Source of the DNA: Streptomyces sp. DH-12
GTDB taxonomy: Bacteria; Actinomycetota; Actinomycetes; Streptomycetales; Streptomycetaceae
NCBI RefSeq assembly: GCF_002899455.1
Contig: NZ_PPFB01000001.1
Coordinates: forward strand, 4,687,001 to 4,751,000
Length of the DNA: 64,000 bases
Direction of reading: 5' to 3'
The notes under the pieces were generated by a model, which saw only the letters and a program-made list of their open reading frames with translations, was not told where the DNA came from and did not search any database. Both the position numbers and the translations under genes were made by a program. Below are positions 15,743 through 23,835 of the stretch, in pieces. The stretch's first letter is position 1. Every line of letters starts with the position of its first letter.

Positions 15743-17101
15743 ATGACAGCCCGCAGCGGCCGTTGGATCCAGCAGTGGGACCCGGAGGACGAGACCTTCT
15801 GGAACCGCACCGGAGAGCGGATCGCCCGCCGCAATCTCCTCTTCTCCGTCCTGTCCGAGCACATCGGCTTCTCCGTCTGGACCATGTGGTCCGTGCTGGT
15901 GCTCTTCATGGGCCCCGAGTACGGGCTGACCCCCGCCGACAAGTTCCTGCTGACCTCGATGGTCACGCTGGTCGGCGCCGTCGTCCGGGTCCCGTACACC
16001 TTCGCCGCCGCGGTGTTCGGCGGGCGGAACTGGACGATCGTCTCCGCGGGGCTGCTGCTCGTGCCGACCGTCGCCGCGTTCGCGGTGATGGAGCCGGGCA
16101 CCTCCTTCTCCACGTTCCTGCTGGTCGGCCTGCTGGCCGGCATCGGCGGCGGCAACTTCGCGTCCTCCATGACCAACATCAACGCCTTCTTCCCGCTGCG
16201 GAAGAAGGGCTGGGCGCTCGGCCTGAACGCGGGCGGGGGCAACATCGGCGTCCCCGTCATCCAGCTCGTCGCCCTCGCGATCATCGGCGCGAGCGGCGGA
16301 CCGCGGGTGCTGCTCGGCCTCTACATCCCGCTGATCGTCCTCGCCGCCCTGCTCGCGGCCCTCTACATGGACAACCTGGCCTCGGTGAGGAACGACACCG
16401 GAGCCGCCAAGGACGCGGCGCGCGACCCGCACACCTGGATCATGTCCTTCCTCTACATCGGCACCTTCGGCTCGTTCATCGGCTACAGCTTCGCCTTCGG
16501 GCAGGTGCTGCAGAACCAGTTCGACCGCACCCCGCTGGAGGCCGCGTACGTCACCTTCATCGGGCCGCTGCTGGGCTCGCTGATCCGTCCGGTGGGCGGC
16601 CGGCTCGCCGACCGCTACGGCGGCGCGCGCATCACGCTGTGGAACTTCGTCGCCATGGGCGCGGCCACCGCGGTGCTGATCGCCGCCTCGACGGAACAGT
16701 CGCTCGCGCTGTTCACCGTCGCCTTCGTGGGGCTGTTCGTGCTGACCGGTCTCGGCAACGGCTCGACGTACAAGATGATCCCCGGCATCTTCCAGGCCAA
16801 GGCGCAGGCCCTGGGCCTCCAGGGCGAGGCGGCGGCCGCGTACGGACGGCGGCTGTCCGGGGCGTCCATGGGCCTGATCGGCGCGGTGGGCGCGCTCGGC
16901 GGCGTCGGCATCAACCTCGCCTTCCGCGAGTCCTTCCTCTCCTACGGCTCCGGCACCGGCGCGTTCATGGCGTTCCTCGCCTGCTACGCGGTCTGTTTCG
17001 CGGTCACCTGGGCGGTATACCTTCGCCGGCCCGCCGCCCGCCCGGCCGGCGCCACCTCCGCCACGGAGGAGAAGACGCAGCTCAGCTACGCCGAGGTGTG
17101 A
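15743..17101 (+). CDS. narK: Nitrate/nitrite transporter NarK (MFS)
   Basis: This 452-residue, 12-helix MFS protein belongs to the nitrate/nitrite porter family. The diagnostic glycine-rich nitrate signatures are present: GGGNFASSMTNINAFFP in TM5 and LGNGSTYKMIPGIF in TM11. Conserved substrate-binding Arg residues lie at VRVPYTF and LIRPVGGRLADRYGG. It exchanges nitrate or nitrite across the membrane for assimilation. ATG 15743 is preceded by GTGGAGG. The next gene is the NnaR regulator, 130 bp downstream, an arrangement recalled from S. coelicolor. A candidate GlnR box lies upstream. Confidence 0.95.
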   Translation: MTARSGRWIQQWDPEDETFWNRTGERIARRNLLFSVLSEHIGFSVWTMWSVLVLFMGPEYGLTPADKFLLTSMVTLVGAVVRVPYTFAAAVFGGRNWTIVSAGLLLVPTVAAFAVMEPGTSFSTFLLVGLLAGIGGGNFASSMTNINAFFPLRKKGWALGLNAGGGNIGVPVIQLVALAIIGASGGPRVLLGLYIPLIVLAALLAALYMDNLASVRNDTGAAKDAARDPHTWIMSFLYIGTFGSFIGYSFAFGQVLQNQFDRTPLEAAYVTFIGPLLGSLIRPVGGRLADRYGGARITLWNFVAMGAATAVLIAASTEQSLALFTVAFVGLFVLTGLGNGSTYKMIPGIFQAKAQALGLQGEAAAAYGRRLSGASMGLIGAVGALGGVGINLAFRESFLSYGSGTGAFMAFLACYAVCFAVTWAVYLRRPAARPAGATSATEEKTQLSYAEV

Positions 17102-17112
17102 CGGCGGGTGAC

Positions 17113-17139
17113 GTAACACTGGTGACATGAAGCCGAACC
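17113..17139 (+). promoter_or_regulatory. Candidate GlnR box between narK and nnaR
   Basis: GTAAC-N6-GACAT-N6-GAACC fits the spacing of a GlnR box (GTNAC-N6-GAAAC) and lies about 90 bp upstream of nnaR. It is a pattern match only. Confidence 0.4.
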
Positions 17140-17172
17140 GAGCCCGTCATGGAACGTTGACAGGCTCGATCG

Positions 17173-17200
17173 GCATGAAGGTGGAGCCGCACCTTCATGC
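17173..17200. promoter_or_regulatory. Perfect 11-bp inverted repeat upstream of nnaR
   Basis: Arms GCATGAAGGTG (17173-17183) and CACCTTCATGC (17190-17200) are perfectly complementary around a 6-nt spacer and end 30 bp before the nnaR start. It has no T-run and sits immediately upstream of a gene, so an operator (possibly for NnaR itself) or a leader hairpin is more likely than a terminator. Confidence 0.55.
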
Positions 17201-17230
17201 AGTACGCCGACTCGAGCCGGGACGAGAGTG

Positions 17231-18388
17231 ATGGACGACGAACGAGAGCAGTCACCGGAGCACGGCCCCCTCGCGGGCTTCACCGTGGGCGTGACCGCGG
17301 CGCGCCGTGCCGACGAGCTGGGCGCGCTGCTGGAGCGGCGCGGTGCGGCGGTGCTGCACGCCCCGGCCCTGCGGATCGTGCCGCTCTCCGACGACAGCGA
17401 ACTGCTGGCCGCCACCAAGGAGATCATCGGGCGGGCCCCGGACCTCGCGGTCGCCACCACCGCCATCGGGTTCCGCGGCTGGGTGGAGGCCGCCGACGGC
17501 TGGGGGCTCGGCGAGGACCTGCTGGAGCGGCTGCGCGAGGTGCGGATCCTGGCACGCGGACCCAAGGTGAAGGGCGCGATCCGGGCGGCCGGACTGACCG
17601 AGGAGTGGTCGCCGGCCTCGGAGTCGATGGCCGAGGTGCTGGACCGGCTGCTCGAGGAGGGCGTCGACGGGCTGCGCGTCGCCGTCCAGCTGCACGGCGA
17701 GCCGCTGCCCGGGTTCGTGGAGGCGCTGCGCGCCGGGGGAGCGGAGGTGGTGGGCGTGCCGGTCTACCGGTGGCTTCCGCCGGAGGACCTCGGGCCGGTG
17801 GACCGCCTGGTCGACGCGGTCGTCGCCCGCACCCTGGACGCGGTCACCTTCACCAGCGCGCCCGCCGCCGCCTCGCTGCTGTCCCGTGCCGAGGAGCGGG
17901 GCCTGCTCGACGACCTGCTGGCCGCGCTCGGCCACGACGTGCTGCCCGCCTGCGTCGGCCCGGTCACCGCCCTGCCGCTCCAGGCGAAGGGCGTCGGCAC
18001 CGTGCAGCCCGAACGCTTCCGGCTCGGCCCGCTGGTCCAGCTCCTCTGCCGCGAACTCCCCTCGCGTGCCCGCGCGTTGCCCGTCGCCGGGCACCGGGTG
18101 GAGATCCGGGGACACGCGGTGCTGGTCGACGGCGCGCTGCGGCCCGTACCGCCCGCCGGGATGTCCCTGCTGCGGACGCTGTCCCGCCGGCCCGGCTGGG
18201 TCGTCTCCCGCGCGGAGCTGCTGCGCGCCCTGCCGGGCGAGGGCCGCGACGAACACGCGGTGGAGACCGCGATGGCCCGCCTGCGCACGGCCCTGGGCGC
18301 CCCCAAGCTGATCCAGACGGTCGTCAAACGCGGCTACCGCCTGGCCCTCGACCCGGCGGCCGACGCCAAGTACGACGGGGCGGGCTGA
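17231..18388 (+). CDS. nnaR: NnaR-type regulator: HemD-like domain fused to winged HTH
   Basis: This 385-residue protein has two parts. Residues about 15-265 form a uroporphyrinogen-III synthase-like (HemD) fold (FTVGVTAARRADELGALLE, then VTFTSAPAAASLLSRAEE and CVGPVTALPLQAKG). Residues about 290-380 are an OmpR-type winged HTH DNA-binding domain (LLRTLSRRPGWVVSRAELL, then VKRGYRLAL). This fusion is the architecture of NnaR, which in S. coelicolor co-activates nitrate and nitrite assimilation genes with GlnR (recalled). It follows narK directly, fitting that role. ATG 17231 is used; a GTG one codon earlier is equally possible. The HemD domain probably acts as a sensor; enzymatic activity is not expected. 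Confidence 0.92.
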   Translation: MDDEREQSPEHGPLAGFTVGVTAARRADELGALLERRGAAVLHAPALRIVPLSDDSELLAATKEIIGRAPDLAVATTAIGFRGWVEAADGWGLGEDLLERLREVRILARGPKVKGAIRAAGLTEEWSPASESMAEVLDRLLEEGVDGLRVAVQLHGEPLPGFVEALRAGGAEVVGVPVYRWLPPEDLGPVDRLVDAVVARTLDAVTFTSAPAAASLLSRAEERGLLDDLLAALGHDVLPACVGPVTALPLQAKGVGTVQPERFRLGPLVQLLCRELPSRARALPVAGHRVEIRGHAVLVDGALRPVPPAGMSLLRTLSRRPGWVVSRAELLRALPGEGRDEHAVETAMARLRTALGAPKLIQTVVKRGYRLALDPAADAKYDGAG

Positions 18389-18701
18389 GCGCGTTCGTCG
18401 ACCGGTTCGCCGTCGGTGACCGACGCGGTCCCCGACGCCTTTCCCGCCACCTTCCCCGCCCTTTTCACCCCACCCCCTCACGGCGGGGCGGCGCCCGGCC
18501 GGCCAGTCGTCGAAGCCGCCGCGTCCGGGAACGCGCGGACCCCCGCCCCGTTCCCCCTCCCTGCGGGCGGGCTGGACGGAAAGCACGCGGCGGGAGGGGT
18601 TCCGGGGGCGGGGGCGGGCGGGCACTGTGGAGGCGGAACGGTTTCCCGGTTCGCGCACGGCCCCCCACGCGCGCGGGGGCCCACCTAGGCGGTGGCAGGA
18701 C
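18389..18701. other. Intergenic region, no supported gene
   Basis: A 313-bp interval between nnaR and the CGNR gene. It is C/G-rich with short hairpin-prone segments such as CGTCGGTGACCGACG near 18411. The open frames here have poor starts and no recognisable domains. No promoter could be assigned with confidence. Confidence 0.5.
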
Positions 18702-19289
18702 ATGGCACTGGGTACGGTCACGGCGTCCTACGAGCTGAGGTTCGACACCGGGCGGGTCTGCCTGGACCTGCTCGCGACCACTCATCCAGGGGAGCGGCTG
18801 GCCTCCGTCGACGCGCTGCGCGCCTGGATCGCCGGCACCGGACTCGTCCCCGAGGGCACCCCGCTCGCCCACGCCGGCCCGTCCTGGCTGACCGCCTTCC
18901 GCGAACTGCGCGCGTGCCTGGTCCCGTTGGTGCGGAAGTCCGGCTCCCGCTCCTACGGCCCCGCGCTCGCCCGGGTCAACGAACTCGCCCGCTCCGCACC
19001 GCCGGCGCCCCGCGCGGTCCCCGGCGCGGACGGGACGCTGGTGCGCCGGCTCGCCGGCCCGCCCGGCCGTGACGCGCTGCTCGGCGCGGTGGCGCGGGAC
19101 GCGGTGGACCTGCTCACCGACCCGGCCGCCCGGGCGAGCCTGCGCCAGTGCGAGGGCGACAACTGCCCCATCGTGTACGTCGACGCCTCCCGGGGCCGGC
19201 GGCGCCGCTGGTGCTCCAGCGAGGTGTGCGGCAACCGCGAGCGCGTGGCCCGGCACCGCCGCCGCACCGCGGCCCTCACGCGCGCCTGA
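18702..19289 (+). CDS. CGNR zinc-finger protein with stress-induced N-terminal (ABATE-like) domain
   Basis: This 195-residue protein belongs to the CGNR zinc-finger family, putative DNA-binding regulators of Actinobacteria. The N-terminal domain begins YELRFDTGRVCLDLLAT, and the C-terminal zinc finger has CEGDNCPIVYVDASRG, then WCSSEVCGNRERVARHR, with the namesake CGNR tetrapeptide. ATG 18702 is chosen because the family begins shortly before the LDLLAT motif; an upstream in-frame ATG would add 25 low-quality residues. It precedes, but is not clearly cotranscribed with, the sigma factor gene. Targets are unknown. Confidence 0.88.
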   Translation: MALGTVTASYELRFDTGRVCLDLLATTHPGERLASVDALRAWIAGTGLVPEGTPLAHAGPSWLTAFRELRACLVPLVRKSGSRSYGPALARVNELARSAPPAPRAVPGADGTLVRRLAGPPGRDALLGAVARDAVDLLTDPAARASLRQCEGDNCPIVYVDASRGRRRRWCSSEVCGNRERVARHRRRTAALTRA

Positions 19290-19596
19290 GGCCGGCGCCG
19301 CCGGTCCGCGCCGGAACGTCCTGTCCGCTTCGCGGTGTTCGCGCACCGAGGGCGCCGGGCACCGGTCAAGTGACGACCGTCACGCCCCCGTTGGACCCGC
19401 GTGGTCGCCCGTCGGCGCTTCCCCGCTCACCGTGTGCCGGAGATGTGGAGAGGGAGCGGGGGGAATGTGCGTGCATGTCCCGGTCGCCGTGACGTCCCCG
19501 AGAAAACTGCCGTCTCTCTTTGAACGCCCCACGGCCCCCGTGCGTACCGGTGGGCGAGCGACCGACTGGGGGATCGCCCGGACACCGGAGGTGGGC
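19290..19596 (+). other. Intergenic region upstream of the ECF sigma gene
   Basis: A 307-bp interval that should contain the sigma-factor promoter. A perfect GTGAC-N4-GTCAC palindrome lies at 19370-19383. A GGAGG ribosome site at 19587-19591 decides the GTG start at 19597. I see no gene. Confidence 0.5.
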
Positions 19597-20175
19597 GTGC
19601 GCAAGGATGCGGCCGTGGCCAATGAACGCGGAACGAGGGCCCGACATCGCATGTCCTCACCGCCCTCGGAACCTGACGAGGAGTTGATGCGTGCGCTGTA
19701 CCGCGAGCACGCGGGACCCCTGTTGGCCTACGTCCTCAGGCTGGTCGCCGGAGACCGGCAGCGCGCCGAGGACGTCGTCCAGGAAACGCTCATCCGTGCC
19801 TGGAAGAACGCCGGTCAGCTCAATCGGGCGACCGGTTCGGTACGCCCCTGGCTGGTGACGGTCGCCCGGCGCATCGTCATCGACGGCCACCGCAGCCGGC
19901 AGGCCCGGCCGCAGGAGGTCGATCCGTCGCCGCTGGAGGTCATCCCCGCGGAGGACGAGATCGACAAGGCGCTGTGGCTGATGACGCTGTCGGACGCACT
20001 CGACGACCTGACCCCGGCGCACCGGGAGGTCCTCGTCGAGACGTACTTCAAGGGGCGTACCGTCAATGAGGCGGCCCAGACACTCGGCATACCGAGCGGC
20101 ACCGTACGCTCCCGGGTGTTCTACGCCCTGCGGTCGATGAAGCTGGCTCTGGAGGAGCGGGGGGTGACGGCGTGA
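19597..20175 (+). CDS. ECF-type RNA polymerase sigma factor
   Basis: This 192-residue extracytoplasmic-function sigma factor has region 2 (ELMRALYREHAGPLLAYVLR, with the core-binding EDVVQETLIRAWKN) and region 4 (LDDLTPAHREVLVETYFKG, then HTH TVNEAAQTLGIPSGTVRSRV). Sigma region 3 is absent, as in the ECF class. GTG 19597 is selected because GGAGG lies 5 nt upstream; a downstream GTG at 19615 is an alternative. The stop codon overlaps the start of a zinc-binding anti-sigma gene, so the pair is translationally coupled. By position it may be the counterpart of S. coelicolor sigU, but I cannot confirm that. Confidence 0.93.
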   Translation: MRKDAAVANERGTRARHRMSSPPSEPDEELMRALYREHAGPLLAYVLRLVAGDRQRAEDVVQETLIRAWKNAGQLNRATGSVRPWLVTVARRIVIDGHRSRQARPQEVDPSPLEVIPAEDEIDKALWLMTLSDALDDLTPAHREVLVETYFKGRTVNEAAQTLGIPSGTVRSRVFYALRSMKLALEERGVTA

Positions 20176-21017
20176 TGAGTGTGTACGGGGGAAACCAGGG
20201 ATTCGGCACGGGCGGGACGGGTATGTCAGGTGCCATGGAGGGATCACCGGTGCCGAACGAGCACGAGACCGTCGGTGCCTACGCCCTCGGCATCCTCGAC
20301 GACGCCGAAGCCAGCGCGTTCGAGGCCCATCTGGCGACCTGCGAATGGTGCGCCCAGCAGCTCGACGAACTCGCCGGGATGGAACCGATGCTGGCCGCGC
20401 TCGCGGACCTGCCCGACGCCGCCGGATCGCCCGCGATCGGCGAGTCGCTGTCCGCGAAGCCGTCGCCGCGGGTGGTGGAGAAGCTCATCGACGAGGTGGC
20501 CGAGCGCCGGGCGCGCAAGCGCCGCCGCAACTTCTACATGGTGGCCGCGGCCGGCGCGCTGATCGTCAGCGGCCCGTTCGTGGCCGTCGCGGCGAGCGGC
20601 GGGGACGGGGGCGGCAGCGGCGGCGGGGGCGGCGCCGGCCGCACCCTCGCGGCCAACCCCGCCAAGGACGCCTTCGACAAGAGCTCCGAGAAGATCACGG
20701 CGACCGACCCCGTCACCGGGGTGACCGCCACCGTGGCCCTGGAGGACAAGCTCTGGGGCACCGAGATCGTCACCGAGCTGAAGAACGTCAAGGGCGAACA
20801 GAAGTGCTCGCTCATCGCCGTCGGCAAGAACGGCGAGCGCGAGACGGTGAACTCCTGGGCGGTCACCGGCGAGGGCTACGGACTGCCCGACGCCACGACC
20901 GACAAGGGCAAGCAGCCGCTGTACGTCCAGGGCGGCGCCGCCTTCGAGCGCAACGAGATCGACCACTTCGAGATCGCGACCTTCGACGGCAAGACGCTCG
21001 TGGAGGTCGACGCGTAG
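20175..21017 (+). CDS. Membrane-anchored zinc anti-sigma factor
   Basis: This 280-residue anti-sigma factor is cognate to the overlapping upstream ECF sigma gene. The cytosolic anti-sigma domain contains the zinc motif HLATCEWC (HxxxCxxC), with an upstream His (NEHETVGAYALGIL). One TM helix lies near residues 118-138 (FYMVAAAGALIVSGPFVAVAA). After a Gly/Ser linker, an extracytoplasmic domain of about 130 residues (TATVALEDKLWGTEIVTELK) belongs to the anti-sigma-K-like C-terminal group and probably senses an envelope signal. The ATG overlaps the sigma stop by one base; a GTG one codon upstream is also possible. Confidence 0.92.
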   Translation: MSVYGGNQGFGTGGTGMSGAMEGSPVPNEHETVGAYALGILDDAEASAFEAHLATCEWCAQQLDELAGMEPMLAALADLPDAAGSPAIGESLSAKPSPRVVEKLIDEVAERRARKRRRNFYMVAAAGALIVSGPFVAVAASGGDGGGSGGGGGAGRTLAANPAKDAFDKSSEKITATDPVTGVTATVALEDKLWGTEIVTELKNVKGEQKCSLIAVGKNGERETVNSWAVTGEGYGLPDATTDKGKQPLYVQGGAAFERNEIDHFEIATFDGKTLVEVDA

Positions 21018-21077
21018 CCGCGACAGGCTCCCTTCGCGTACGGTTGACGGCTGCCCAGCACGTCAGAAGGGGGCCCG

Positions 21078-23429
21078 GTGGCCGCTCAGGCTCAACAGGA
21101 AACCGCGGTCGACCCGGTTCACGACTCCGTTCGGGACCGGGAGATCCGTGTGGAACAGGAACACCTGGACCGGGTGTACCGGCGCCTCGAGGAGAAGATC
21201 TCCGAGGCCGAGTTCCTCATGCGCGACGCCGCCCAGCGCGGCCAGGTCGGCACGCCCGGCGCCCTCGCCGAACGGGACGCCCAGGTCTTCCGGGCCGGCG
21301 TCCACCTCAACCGGCTGCACGGCGAGTACGAGGACTTCGTCTTCGGACGGATCGACCTGCTGCCCGGCAAGGACGGCGAGAAGGGCCCCGACGGCGCGTA
21401 CACCGCCGTCGAGCCCGCCGAGGGCGCCGTCCGCCCCGACAACACCGCCGACATCGCCGAGACCCTGCACATCGGCCGCATAGGCGTCCTCGACGAGGAC
21501 TACGCCCCGCTGGTCATCGACTGGCGGGCGCCCGCCGCGGCCCCCTTCTACCGCTCCACCCCGGTCGACCCCGGCCGGGTCGTGCGGCGCCGGGTGATCC
21601 GCTCCCAGGGGCGCCGGGTGCGCAGCGTCGAGGACGACCTGATGCGCCCCGAGCTGACGGCCTCCCTCGACGGCCGCGAGCTGGCCGTGATCGGCGACGG
21701 CGCCCTGATGGCCGCGCTCGGCCAGGCCCGTACCCACACGATGCGGGACATCGTGGCGTCCATCCAGGCCGAGCAGGACCTGGTGATCCGCGCCCCCGCC
21801 GCCTCCGTCACCTACGTCGAGGGCGGTCCCGGCACCGGCAAGACCGCCGTCGCCCTGCACCGCGCCGCCTACCTGCTCTACCAGAACCGGCGCCGGTACG
21901 CGGGCGGCATCCTCATCGTCTCCCCGACCCCGCTGCTGGTCGCCTACACCGAGGGCGTCCTGCCGTCCCTCGGCGAGGAGGGCCAGGTCGCCGTCCGCGC
22001 CATCGGCTCCCTCGTGGACGGCGCCGAGGCCACGCTGTACGACTCCCCGGCCGTGGCCCGCGTCAAGGGCTCGTACCGCATGCTCAAGGTGGTGCGGAAG
22101 GCCGCGCGCGGCGCCCTGGAGCTGAACGACGCGCCGCAGCGGCTGCGGGTCGTCGCCTTCGGCCGGCGCCTGGAGCTGGAGGCGGAGGAACTGGCGGGCA
22201 TCCGCCGTACCGCCCTCGGCGGCACCGCCCCGGTCAACCTGCTGCGTCCCCGCGCCCGCAAGCTGCTGCTGGACGCCCTGTGGGAGCGCTCCGGCGCCGG
22301 GGCCCGGCACACCGACCCCGAACTCGCCGCCGAGCTGCGCGCCTCCTTCGACGAGGACATCACCTCCGAGGACGACTTCACCGCCTTCCTCGACGCCTGG
22401 TGGCCCGAACTGACCCCCGCCGCCGTCCTCGACGCCATGGCCGACGAGCGGCGCCTCGGCCGCTGGGCCCGGCGCGTCCTGAACCCGGGGGAGGTGCGCA
22501 GGCTGGCGCGCGCCTTCCAGCGGGACGGGCGCTCCGTGCACGACATCGCGCTGCTGGACGAGCTCCAGGCGATCCTGGGCGCCCCCGCCCGGCCCCGCAA
22601 GAAACGCGAGATCGACCCGCTGGACCAGCTCACCGGCCTGGAGGAGCTGATGCCGGTGCGCGAGGAGACCCAGCGCGAGCGGGCCGAGCGGCTCGCCCAG
22701 GAGCGCGTCGAGTACGCCCACGTCATCGTCGACGAGGCGCAGGACCTCACCCCGATGCAGTGGCGCATGGTCGGCCGCCGCGGCCGGCACGCCACCTGGA
22801 CGATCGTCGGCGACCCGGCCCAGTCCTCCTGGTCCGATCCGGACGAGGCCGCCCAGGCCCGTGACGAGGCCCTCGGCGCCCGCCCGCCCGCCTCCCGCCA
22901 CCGCCCCGCCGGGGGAGGCCCCTCGGGCGCCCCTTCCCGTGGCCGCCGCTTCGAGCTGACCGTGAACTACCGCAACCCGGCCGAGATCGCCGAGCTGGCG
23001 GCGAAGGTCCTCGCCCTCGCCATGCCGGGCGCCGAGGCGCCGCGCGCGGTGCGCTCCACGGGCGTCGAGCCGCGCTTCGCCGTGGCCGGGGAGACGCTGG
23101 GCGACACCGTGCGGGCCGAGGCCGCCCGGCTGCTGGAGCGGGTGGACGGCACGGTCGGCGTGGTCGTCGCCATGCGGCGGCGCGAGGAGGCGCGGAGCTG
23201 GCTCGACGGGCTCGGCGACCGGGTGGTGGCGCTCGGCAGCCTGGAGGCCAAGGGCCTGGAGTACGACGCGACGGTCGTCGTCTCCCCCGCGGAGATCGCC
23301 GACGAGTCCCCGGCCGGCCTGCGGGTGCTGTACGTCGCCCTGACGCGCGCCACGCAGCAGCTCACCGTGGTGTCCGTGGAGCGCGACCAGCCGGACGCCG
23401 ACGGGGTCCCCGACCTGCTGCGGGACTGA
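21078..23429 (+). CDS. HelD/UvrD-like superfamily I helicase (RNA polymerase-associated)
   Basis: This 783-residue protein has the HelD layout. An N-terminal coiled coil (about 15-75, REIRVEQEHLDRVYRRLEEK) probes RNA polymerase channels. A split superfamily I helicase core follows: Walker A EGGPGTGKTAVALHRAAYLL near 252-270, Walker B VIVDEAQDLTPMQW near 550, GDPAQSSW, then motif IV-VI (NYRNPAEI, SLEAKGLEYDATVV, LYVALTRATQQL). HelD proteins release stalled RNA polymerase, and some Streptomyces members confer rifamycin tolerance. A Pro/Gly/Arg-rich insert of about 25 residues separates GDPAQSSW from the 2A domain. The start is GTG 21078 after AGAAGGGGG. Confidence 0.9.
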   Translation: MAAQAQQETAVDPVHDSVRDREIRVEQEHLDRVYRRLEEKISEAEFLMRDAAQRGQVGTPGALAERDAQVFRAGVHLNRLHGEYEDFVFGRIDLLPGKDGEKGPDGAYTAVEPAEGAVRPDNTADIAETLHIGRIGVLDEDYAPLVIDWRAPAAAPFYRSTPVDPGRVVRRRVIRSQGRRVRSVEDDLMRPELTASLDGRELAVIGDGALMAALGQARTHTMRDIVASIQAEQDLVIRAPAASVTYVEGGPGTGKTAVALHRAAYLLYQNRRRYAGGILIVSPTPLLVAYTEGVLPSLGEEGQVAVRAIGSLVDGAEATLYDSPAVARVKGSYRMLKVVRKAARGALELNDAPQRLRVVAFGRRLELEAEELAGIRRTALGGTAPVNLLRPRARKLLLDALWERSGAGARHTDPELAAELRASFDEDITSEDDFTAFLDAWWPELTPAAVLDAMADERRLGRWARRVLNPGEVRRLARAFQRDGRSVHDIALLDELQAILGAPARPRKKREIDPLDQLTGLEELMPVREETQRERAERLAQERVEYAHVIVDEAQDLTPMQWRMVGRRGRHATWTIVGDPAQSSWSDPDEAAQARDEALGARPPASRHRPAGGGPSGAPSRGRRFELTVNYRNPAEIAELAAKVLALAMPGAEAPRAVRSTGVEPRFAVAGETLGDTVRAEAARLLERVDGTVGVVVAMRRREEARSWLDGLGDRVVALGSLEAKGLEYDATVVVSPAEIADESPAGLRVLYVALTRATQQLTVVSVERDQPDADGVPDLLRD

Positions 23430-23496
23430 GCGGACGGTCCCGCGGCGACCCCGTGGGACCGGTGGGGCCGGGGATGCGGGAAATATCCCCGGTCGC

Positions 23497-23529
23497 GGGA
23501 ATGGCCTCGCGCGATCCGTTTGTTAGCCT
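23497..23529 (+). promoter_or_regulatory. Candidate promoter of the small RNA
   Basis: GGGAAT (23497-23502), a 19-bp spacer and GTT (23522-23524) resemble the sigma-R consensus GGAAT-N18/19-GTT. Overlapping TAGCCT (23524-23529) also fits a housekeeping -10. Either would start transcription near 23531-23536. Confidence 0.4.
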
Positions 23530-23530
23530 G

Positions 23531-23671
23531 GACGTGGCACCGGCCCGATCCAAGCCCCCGGGCCCAACCTTAGTCGCTTCGAGCGACCACTTGCCGCGAG
23601 GCGAGCATGGCGGGTCGGTGTCATGAACGTGTGAGAGGCCCACGTCACGAGATGTGACGTGGGCCTCTTTT
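23531..23671 (+). ncRNA. Candidate structured small RNA ending in a strong intrinsic terminator
   Basis: About 140 nt between the helicase and malic-enzyme genes has no convincing ORF but is rich in helices. GGCCCG/CGGGCC encloses a CA-rich loop. GTCGCT-TCG-AGCGAC is a perfect small hairpin at about 23572-23586. The segment ends in a textbook terminator (23635-23671). Promoter-like elements lie just upstream. The terminator is on the + strand, separated by about 165 bp from the malic-enzyme start, so an independent RNA or a terminated leader is plausible. The 5' end is inferred. Confidence 0.5.
23635..23671 (+). terminator. Intrinsic terminator with T-run
   Basis: Perfect 14-bp stem (GAGGCCCACGTCAC, 23635-23648, with its complement 23654-23667), a 5-nt loop and TTTT tail. 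It is one of the few classical T-tailed terminators in the window. Confidence 0.9.
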
Positions 23672-23835
23672 GACTCTTCCATGCCTCTCGTGTCGTGGAA
23701 TACGTTTTCCGTCTGATGACATGGCGCGGTGAACAAAACGTTCGCAATCCGAGGCGGCTACCACGTACCCAGCGGTAGGTGCGACGATCGGACGGCACGA
23801 TTCGCGACACGGTTGAAAAGCAGAGGAAGTCGGCC

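Noticed and set aside
18416..18688. 90-residue frame between nnaR and the CGNR gene
   Set aside because: Low-complexity composition, no ribosome site and no domain; treated as intergenic.
21018..21077. Rifamycin-associated element upstream of the HelD-like gene
   Set aside because: The short interval lacks the palindromic element that I recall for rifamycin-responsive genes; inducibility by rifampicin is not supported by sequence.
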